From an uncultured archaeon (GTDB taxonomy: Archaea > Nanobdellota > Nanobdellia > Woesearchaeales > ARS49), in the NCBI GenBank assembly GCA_902385765.1, contig CABMGU010000051.1, forward strand, positions 1-8,671: a stretch of DNA of 8,671 bases. Direction: 5' to 3'. Below, in pieces: positions 4,140 to 8,671 of this stretch. Made by a program: the position numbers and the translations under genes. Position 1 is the first letter of the stretch. The number at the start of each line of letters is the position of its first letter. Under the pieces are notes generated by a model. The model had not been told where the DNA came from. It worked only from the letters and a program-made list of their open reading frames with translations, and ran no database searches.

Positions 4140-5099
4140 CATTTTGTAAATTTCTGTCGCCAGGAATATAGCGTAAAGCCCAGCCAATACAAGCCCGTGC
4201 TTCCAAGTCAACTCTTTCTTATTCATCCAGAACATGATTAAAGAAATAGCAGCCACAAGGAACAACATTGTCGACAAAACCTCGTGCAAAGGAATAACAA
4301 TAGGTTTTACCAGAGCGACAACCCCGAAGAAAAGCAACAACTCAATAATCAATGAGCCGAACAAATCACCAAGACCTATGCTCGCATGCGCCCTGAAGAG
4401 CGATTTTAGCTCAACAGCCATATCAGGTATAGTTGTTCCCACTCCGATGACTGTCAATGCGATAAAGTATGCAGGCAAATTAAAGTAATTCGCTATCTGC
4501 ACTGAGCTGAAAACAAGCCACCTGCCAGAAAGCATCAATGCAACAAAACAACCAAGGAAAATAAATGCGTCCCGCCAGATTGTTTTTAGTTCAACATTCT
4601 TCTTAATTTTTCCCAGCGTTCCTTCAAGCTTCCATAATGTGAACAGGTATGCGATGAAAGCACCCACAAGAATAACCCCGTCAGACCTGCTAAGCTCGCC
4701 ATCAAGCGCCAAAACAAAAGGAAGCATCAAAGCAATCCACATTATAAAACGCCTTTTTGTAAAAATGTTCGGCTCCAAAGCGATTTTCCTGCCTAAAAGA
4801 CAGAGCAAGCCGAGAGCAAGAGCGGCATGAACCATATTGGTGCCGAATATCGTGCCCATTCCGATATTCTCCTGACCAGCCATAAATCCAGTTATCGAAC
4901 TGATAATTTCAGGAGCAGATGCTGCCATGGCTACGACAACCAAGCCTATGAGAGCATCGCTCAAACCAAGCCTTTTTGCATAATCAGAGATGCCGTATAC
5001 TATCAAATCTGCGCTTTTAAAAAGAATGAACAGGCTTGCGATAAGAACGACGCCGTTGAACAATAGCGGGTGTGCAAACTCTACAGGTATAAATGCCAT
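4134..5099 (-). CDS. Ca2+/cation antiporter (CaCA family, NCKX-like motif)
   Basis: A 321-residue polytopic membrane protein of about ten hydrophobic segments in two homologous halves, the size and layout of prokaryotic Na+/Ca2+ exchangers. The alpha-1 repeat spans about 50-92 (AMAASAPEIISSITGF with Glu64, then GTIFGTNMVHAAL). The alpha-2 repeat spans about 215-260 (GVGTTIPDMAVEL with Asp226, then GLGDLFGSLIIELLLFFG). Canonical bacterial and archaeal exchangers have Glu in both repeats; the Asp in alpha-2 is the arrangement known from K+-dependent exchangers (NCKX, e.g. Asp548 of NCKX2). The alpha-2 'GN..GSN' block reads GDLFGSL, losing both Asn. A cytoplasmic-type charged loop at 157-176 separates the halves. 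A TATA box lies 37 bases upstream and an AGAGGCG element just before the ATG may be a ribosome-binding site. Substrate is inferred, not proven. Confidence 0.8.
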   Translation of the reverse strand: MAFIPVEFAHPLLFNGVVLIASLFILFKSADLIVYGISDYAKRLGLSDALIGLVVVAMAASAPEIISSITGFMAGQENIGMGTIFGTNMVHAALALGLLCLLGRKIALEPNIFTKRRFIMWIALMLPFVLALDGELSRSDGVILVGAFIAYLFTLWKLEGTLGKIKKNVELKTIWRDAFIFLGCFVALMLSGRWLVFSSVQIANYFNLPAYFIALTVIGVGTTIPDMAVELKSLFRAHASIGLGDLFGSLIIELLLFFGVVALVKPIVIPLHEVLSTMLFLVAAISLIMFWMNKKELTWKHGLVLAGLYAIFLATEIYKML

Positions 5100-5112
5100 T
5101 TTCGCCTCTTTG
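5100..5112 (-). promoter_or_regulatory. Short leader with possible ribosome-binding site of the exchanger gene
   Basis: Minus strand reads AGAGGCGAAA directly before the ATG. This gene's TATA box is about ten bases farther away than in most neighbours, leaving room for a short leader with GAGG about five bases from the start codon. Confidence 0.35.
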
Positions 5113-5132
5113 TTGTACTGTAAAATAGCAAA

Positions 5133-5143
5133 CTATATAAAAG
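5133..5143. promoter_or_regulatory. TATA region shared by the exchanger and the 135-aa protein genes
   Basis: CTATATAAAAG: on the plus strand its centre is about 27 bases before the ATG at 5165; on the minus strand (CTTTTATATAG) it is about 38 bases before the ATG at 5099. It is the only TATA-like site in this 65-base divergent spacer. Confidence 0.55.
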
Positions 5144-5164
5144 ACTTGTTGCTCCCCCGAGGTT

Positions 5165-5572
5165 ATGCCAATAGTAGGAATGCAATACGACAAGATTGTA
5201 ATTGAAAAGTATGCCCCAGTTAAAGGCAAGGTTCAAGTCAACAACAACGTTTCTTTAAAGGATGTTGAAAAGGTAGACCTGACAGTCGGCACAGGAAAGC
5301 AAAGCGCCATAAAATTCCATTTCGAGTTTGCAGCAAAATACGAGCCAAAGATTGCAGACATAATTCTCACAGGATACATCACTTTCTTTGAAAAACCAGA
5401 AACAATCAAGGAAATTACAGAAGAGTGGAAAAAAGACAAGAAAATACCGAAAGAAGTCATGTCAAACATCCTCAACACAGTATTGGCAAAATGCAACGTC
5501 GAGGCAATACTCTTTGCAAGAGAGGTAAACCTGCCCCCACCAATACCATTGCCAAAAGTACAAGTCAAATAA
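5165..5572 (+). CDS. Conserved archaeal protein, 135 aa, unknown function
   Basis: A soluble alpha/beta protein without signal peptide or membrane span. The N-terminal half is mostly strands (VGMQYDKIVIEKY, 4-16; GKVQVNNNVSLKDVEKVDL, 21-39; AIKFHFEFAAKYEPKIADIILTGYITFF, 48-75). Then come a charged helix (ETIKEITEEWKKDKKIPKEVMSNILNTVLAKCNVEAILFARE, 79-120) and a proline-rich end NLPPPIPLPKVQVK (122-135). The order of antiparallel strands, a long helix, then 'ARE' and 'PP.PLP' recalls the SecB chaperone fold, whose C-terminal part has a similar 'YARE...PP' pattern. This is a weak resemblance, so I give no function. The ATG at 5165 is chosen because it lies 27 bases from the TATA box; M6 (5180) is an alternative. 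The gene is followed by the Cdc48 promoter, and proximity to Cdc48 fits but does not prove a role in protein quality control. Confidence 0.7.
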   Translation: MPIVGMQYDKIVIEKYAPVKGKVQVNNNVSLKDVEKVDLTVGTGKQSAIKFHFEFAAKYEPKIADIILTGYITFFEKPETIKEITEEWKKDKKIPKEVMSNILNTVLAKCNVEAILFAREVNLPPPIPLPKVQVK

Positions 5573-5596
5573 TTTTCTTCACTATTTAGGAAAAAC

Positions 5597-5604
5597 TTTT
5601 ATAG
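5597..5604 (+). promoter_or_regulatory. TATA box of the Cdc48 gene
   Basis: TTTTATAG, centred 37 bases before the ATG at 5638. This predicts a start near 5627 and a leader of about eleven bases, unlike the leaderless genes around it. The leader is purine-rich (GGGTAAAGGG) but has no clear GGAGG. Confidence 0.5.
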
Positions 5605-5637
5605 GAGCAGATGTAGTGCTAAATACAGGGTAAAGGG

Positions 5638-7908
5638 ATGGCAGACATAAAACTAAAAGTTGCAGAAGCTATTCAGGACGACGTAAACAAGGGAATAGTC
5701 AGAGTAGACAGCAATTTCATGAGAGAAATAGATGTCAGACCAGGAGACATCGTAGAAATTGAAGGCACAAGAAAGACAGTAGCCATCGCAGACAGGGCAT
5801 ACCCTGGAGACATAGGCCTGAACATAATACGAATGGACGGTTTGTCAAGAAAAAACGCAAAAACCTCAATCGGAGAACTAATTTCTGTCAGAAAAGCAGC
5901 AGTCGAGCCAGCAAAAAAGGTCGTTATTGCTCCTGCAAGAGAAGGCATAGTTGTACGAGCATCTGCAAATATTTTCAAGCAAGGTCTTTTAGGAAGAGCT
6001 GTTACAAAAGGAGACATAATTTCTCTTGGCGGAACAAGAAGAAGACGAAGCGCTATGACACAATCACCATTCTTTGACGAAGTATTCACAATGATGGAAG
6101 AAAGCATGATGGCATATGGTTTCGGTGATTTGAAGTTTGTTGTTGCCGAAACAACTCCCAAGCAGTCCGTTATTATTACTGAACAGACAGAGGTCGTACT
6201 CAATTCAGAAGCTGTTGAAATAAAAGAAGAGGCAGTTCCAGAAGTCACTTATGAAGATATAGGCGGACTTGAGGATGAAATCAAGAACGTCCGCGAAATG
6301 ATAGAACTTCCCTTAAAACACCCGGAAATTTTTGAAAGACTGGGAGTCGAGCCACCAAAAGGAGTCCTACTGCACGGACCACCAGGAACAGGCAAGACAT
6401 TACTGGCAAAAGCAGTCGCCAACGAAACAAATGCACACTTCATCCTGATTAACGGCCCTGAAATAATGTCAAAGTTCTACGGACAATCAGAAGAAAATCT
6501 GCGCAAGAAGTTTGAAGAAGCAGAAAAGAACGCGCCATCAATTGTCTTCATAGATGAAATAGACGCAATAGCAACAAAAAGAGAAGAAACAAAAGGAGAA
6601 GTAGAAAGAAGAGTTGTAGCACAACTGCTTGCCTTAATGGACGGATTGAAGTCCCGCGGAAAGGTTGTTGTTATCGCTGCAACCAATGTTCCAAACATTC
6701 TCGATCCTGCATTAAGAAGACCAGGCAGGTTTGACAGGGAACTAGAAATAGGAGTGCCAAACAAAGAAGGAAGGCTAAACATACTGAAAATCCACACACG
6801 AAACATGCCATTGGACAAAGACGTCAACCTGAAAGAATTTGCAGCCGTAACACACGGATTTGTCGGAGCAGACCTGGCAGCACTTGCAAAAGAAGCAGCA
6901 ATGATTGTTTTACGAAGAATACTCCCTGATTTGAGATACGGCAAGGACGAGCCATTGCCAAACGAGCTTTTAGAGAAACTACGCGTTGGCAAAAAAGATT
7001 TCAGAGATGCCCTGAAAGTAGTACGCCCCTCTGCCTTACGTGAAGTCTTTGTAGAAGTACCAAACGTAAAATGGACAGATGTCGGCGGACTTGACGGCGT
7101 CAAGCAGGAACTGATAGAAGCAGTTGAATGGCCACTCAAACATCCAGATGCATTCAAAAGATTAGGCGTCAGACCACCAAGAGGCATTCTGCTGTATGGA
7201 GCACCAGGAACAGGCAAAACAATGCTTGCAAAAGCAGTAGCAAATGAAAGCAAAGCAAACTTCATCGCAGTCAAAGGACCTGAACTGCTTTCAAAATGGG
7301 TAGGCGAGAGCGAAAAAGCAGTACGCGAAATCTTCAAGAAAGCACGCCAGACCGCACCAACAATTGTTTTCTTTGATGAAATTGACAGCCTTGCACCAAG
7401 AAGAGGCATGAGCAATGACAGCGGAGCAACAGAACGCGTCGTCAACCAGATACTAACAGAAATTGACGGACTTGAAGGCATGTCTGACATCGTCATCATC
7501 GGCGCAACAAACAGACCAGACATGCTTGACACAGCATTACTAAGACCAGGAAGATTTGACAGAATCATACTAACACCAGTTCCTGACTACAAAGCCAGAC
7601 TGGAAACATTCAAAGTTCACGCAAAAAATATGCCACTAAAGGACGTTAACATCGAAGAGCTTGCAGAAAAAACAGACGGTTATGTTGGAGCGGATATTGA
7701 GGCGATTTGCAGGGAAGCAGCAATGCTGGCTTTGCGAGAAATTATCACTGCAAAATGCGTGAACATGACGCACTTTGAAGAAGCCCTGAAGAAAGTCTCG
7801 CCATCAATCACAAAAGACGTTGCAAAAATGTACGAAGACCTGCTCGAACGCTTCAAAAGCGCAAGAGCAAAAGAAATGAAAGAAGAACTTCCGATATACT
7901 TCGGTTAA
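5638..7908 (+). CDS. Cdc48/VAT-type double AAA+ ATPase
   Basis: The archaeal relative of p97/VCP: a hexameric unfoldase that pulls substrate proteins through its pore using ATP, working with proteasomes or alone. Of 756 residues, 1-190 form the N domain (double-psi barrel plus the region ending near LGGTRRRRS). D1 has Walker A GPPGTGKT (247-254), Walker B IVFIDEID (302-309) and second region of homology LRRPGRFDRE (359-368, Arg361 and Arg364). D2 has GAPGTGKT (521-528), IVFFDEID (576-583) and LRPGRFDR (635-642, Arg636 and Arg639). Pore loops are KFYG (279-282) and KWVG (553-556); the aromatic D1 loop is the archaeal type, unlike p97's KLAG. The C-terminal tail is short and ends IYFG, resembling the proteasome-docking HbYX motif but with Phe in the Tyr position. 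Both ATPase sites look intact and the length is normal. Confidence 0.97.
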   Translation: MADIKLKVAEAIQDDVNKGIVRVDSNFMREIDVRPGDIVEIEGTRKTVAIADRAYPGDIGLNIIRMDGLSRKNAKTSIGELISVRKAAVEPAKKVVIAPAREGIVVRASANIFKQGLLGRAVTKGDIISLGGTRRRRSAMTQSPFFDEVFTMMEESMMAYGFGDLKFVVAETTPKQSVIITEQTEVVLNSEAVEIKEEAVPEVTYEDIGGLEDEIKNVREMIELPLKHPEIFERLGVEPPKGVLLHGPPGTGKTLLAKAVANETNAHFILINGPEIMSKFYGQSEENLRKKFEEAEKNAPSIVFIDEIDAIATKREETKGEVERRVVAQLLALMDGLKSRGKVVVIAATNVPNILDPALRRPGRFDRELEIGVPNKEGRLNILKIHTRNMPLDKDVNLKEFAAVTHGFVGADLAALAKEAAMIVLRRILPDLRYGKDEPLPNELLEKLRVGKKDFRDALKVVRPSALREVFVEVPNVKWTDVGGLDGVKQELIEAVEWPLKHPDAFKRLGVRPPRGILLYGAPGTGKTMLAKAVANESKANFIAVKGPELLSKWVGESEKAVREIFKKARQTAPTIVFFDEIDSLAPRRGMSNDSGATERVVNQILTEIDGLEGMSDIVIIGATNRPDMLDTALLRPGRFDRIILTPVPDYKARLETFKVHAKNMPLKDVNIEELAEKTDGYVGADIEAICREAAMLALREIITAKCVNMTHFEEALKKVSPSITKDVAKMYEDLLERFKSARAKEMKEELPIYFG

Positions 7909-7923
7909 TCTTATTATATTCTA

Positions 7924-8057
7924 ATGCCGCGGTCTACCACTTGCTTTCTCTCCCCTTGCCTTGCGTGGGGAGAAAAAAACAACCTGAGTCAAGACAAACA
8001 AAGTTTGTCTGGACTCCAGCCGAACAAGTTCGGCTTGAGCAAGCTCAGGCGCGGCAT
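7924..8057. repeat. Multi-hairpin intergenic element, copy 2
   Basis: Fills most of the 189-base gap between Cdc48 and the next gene. The outer stem is ATGCCGCG (7924-7931) with CGCGGCAT (8050-8057). Inside, hairpin A pairs TCTCCCC (7949-7955) with GGGGAGA (7967-7973), plus three T-A pairs beyond one mismatch. Arm B is closed by CCTGAG (7983-7988) with CTCAGG (8044-8049), directly stacked on the outer stem. Arm B contains two perfect 8-bp hairpins with tiny loops (7992-7999 with 8003-8010; 8018-8025 with 8028-8035). Alternative pairings are GAGTC/GACTC (7986-7990 with 8012-8016) and TGAGC/GCTCA (8036-8040 with 8043-8047). It shares stem order and sequence words with 1071-1168. The next gene's TATA box starts ten bases past its end. 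Confidence 0.6.
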
Positions 8058-8067
8058 CAACATCAGG

Positions 8068-8075
8068 TTTTTATA
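8068..8075 (+). promoter_or_regulatory. TATA box of the peptidase-like gene
   Basis: TTTTTATA, centred 26 bases before the ATG at 8098, implying a leaderless mRNA. It lies just beyond the folded intergenic element. Confidence 0.6.
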
Positions 8076-8097
8076 CCTCCTGTTTTCTTTAGTGCGA

Positions 8098-8671
8098 ATG
8101 GTCTCACACCTGATTGCAGATTTGGAAAAATTCGACGAAACACTCGCCAGAGAGCACTACCTGAACAGTTCAGGACAGAAAGACGAGCTGGAATCATCAA
8201 AGGTATTCAAGCAATTCAAGCACTTGTTTTCGAAAGAGAATGTTGCTGAGGCAAAAAAGAACAGTTCTACAAAAGAAGGCAAACTATTGTACGACGCCTT
8301 TGTCTGCAATTTCATAGGGAATGACTTGAAGCGCGTCACTGACAAAGCCAATTCCTATGAAGCATCGGCAATTGTCGAAGTCAGCGGACAGCAAATACCA
8401 TTCAGACAGGTTTCCACACTGATAATGAATGAGGAAATACGCGAAAAAAGAAAAATACTTTACGAAGCAACAAAACCAGTAAAGAAAAAACTAACTGCAT
8501 TTGAAAAGAAATCCTGGGAAAAAGTCTACGAACTTATCAAAGAACTGTCGGGAAAGTCATACGTAGAATACCTCTCATTTGCGAAAGAAGTGGATTACGA
8601 CGCATTAGCTTCGCAGCTGAGAGAATTCCTTATCAATACTGAAGATTCGCACAAAGCCCAGCTTGAAAAGA
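8098..8671 (+). CDS. M3-like metallopeptidase, N-terminal part (runs off window)
   Basis: The frame opens at the ATG at 8098 (MVSHLIADLEKFDETLAREHYLNSSGQ) and stays open for 191 codons to the window end. The visible part is highly helical and charged, with no signal peptide. The order of segments resembles the N-terminal helical domain of M3-type (oligoendopeptidase-like) metallopeptidases: a 'LAREHYLNSSGQKDEL' start (17-32), a KVFKQFKHLFSKE stretch (35-47), EGKLLYDAFVCNFIGN (60-75), a VSGQQIPFRQVSTLIMNEEIREKRKILYEA block (95-124), then a long helical region. The zinc motif HExxH would lie beyond the window, so the assignment cannot be confirmed here. The start is supported by a TATA box 26 bases upstream. 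If correct, it may trim peptides released by Cdc48-linked proteolysis; this is an inference from position. Confidence 0.5.
   Translation, partial: MVSHLIADLEKFDETLAREHYLNSSGQKDELESSKVFKQFKHLFSKENVAEAKKNSSTKEGKLLYDAFVCNFIGNDLKRVTDKANSYEASAIVEVSGQQIPFRQVSTLIMNEEIREKRKILYEATKPVKKKLTAFEKKSWEKVYELIKELSGKSYVEYLSFAKEVDYDALASQLREFLINTEDSHKAQLEK

Noticed and set aside
6477..7568. 363-codon antisense open frame inside the Cdc48 gene
   Set aside because: Low-complexity Ser/Leu/Pro-rich translation mirroring a purine-rich coding strand; Cdc48 motifs fully explain the region.
1..8671. CRISPR array, insertion sequence or integrase
   Set aside because: No regularly spaced identical repeats and no transposase or integrase frame on either strand.

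Overview
The window looks archaeal. Nearly every transcription unit has a TATA box centred about 25-29 bases before its start codon, which implies mostly leaderless mRNAs. A tRNA-Val gene carries a short intron in the anticodon loop whose ends fold close to the archaeal bulge-helix-bulge pattern. The protein set is also archaeal: Cdc48/VAT-type double AAA+ ATPase, archease, and a dUTPase of the archaeal DCD/DUT family. Moderate GC, small compact genes, frequent strand switching and several small unannotatable proteins suggest a DPANN-type genome (Woesearchaeota/Pacearchaeota-like). That placement is an inference from gene character, not from a phylogeny.

Layout from left to right. Positions 1-1909 are all on the minus strand: the 5' part of an archease gene (cut by the window), a thymidylate kinase, a spacer holding a strongly folded element (about 1071-1168), a four-helix membrane protein (DUF2391-like) and, one base upstream of it, a small acidic-tailed protein. 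A divergent promoter region (1910-2039) follows, with a palindrome and a tRNA-5'-half-like sequence in front of tRNA-Pro(CGG). Next come a minus-strand helical protein of unknown function and a minus-strand intron-containing tRNA-Val(CAC). The tRNA-Val gene shares one central TATA box with the divergent dUTPase gene. The dUTPase gene converges on a TatD hydrolase gene so tightly that their stop codons overlap. A K+-dependent-type Ca2+/cation exchanger follows upstream, divergent from a small conserved protein. Then comes Cdc48 (756 aa), a second folded intergenic element (7924-8057), and the start of an apparent M3-like metallopeptidase that runs out of the window. No gene-free stretch exceeds 300 bases; the longest is 189 bases (7909-8097).

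Functional themes: nucleotide metabolism (dTMP kinase, dUTPase, together making and protecting dTTP pools), RNA repair or tRNA splicing ligation (archease, cofactor of RtcB, in a genome that has tRNA introns), protein quality control (Cdc48, peptidase), and membrane transport. Only the DUF2391 pair is clearly co-transcribed; most other genes appear to have their own promoter.

The least explained signals are two. First, a pair of intergenic multi-hairpin elements (1071-1168 and 7924-8057) share a closing stem ending GCGGCAT, a TTTCTCTCCC/GAGAAA hairpin and a third arm, in the same order. Second, a 43-base sequence copies the start of tRNA-Pro, sits at a predicted transcription start, and has the length of tRNA positions 1-43.
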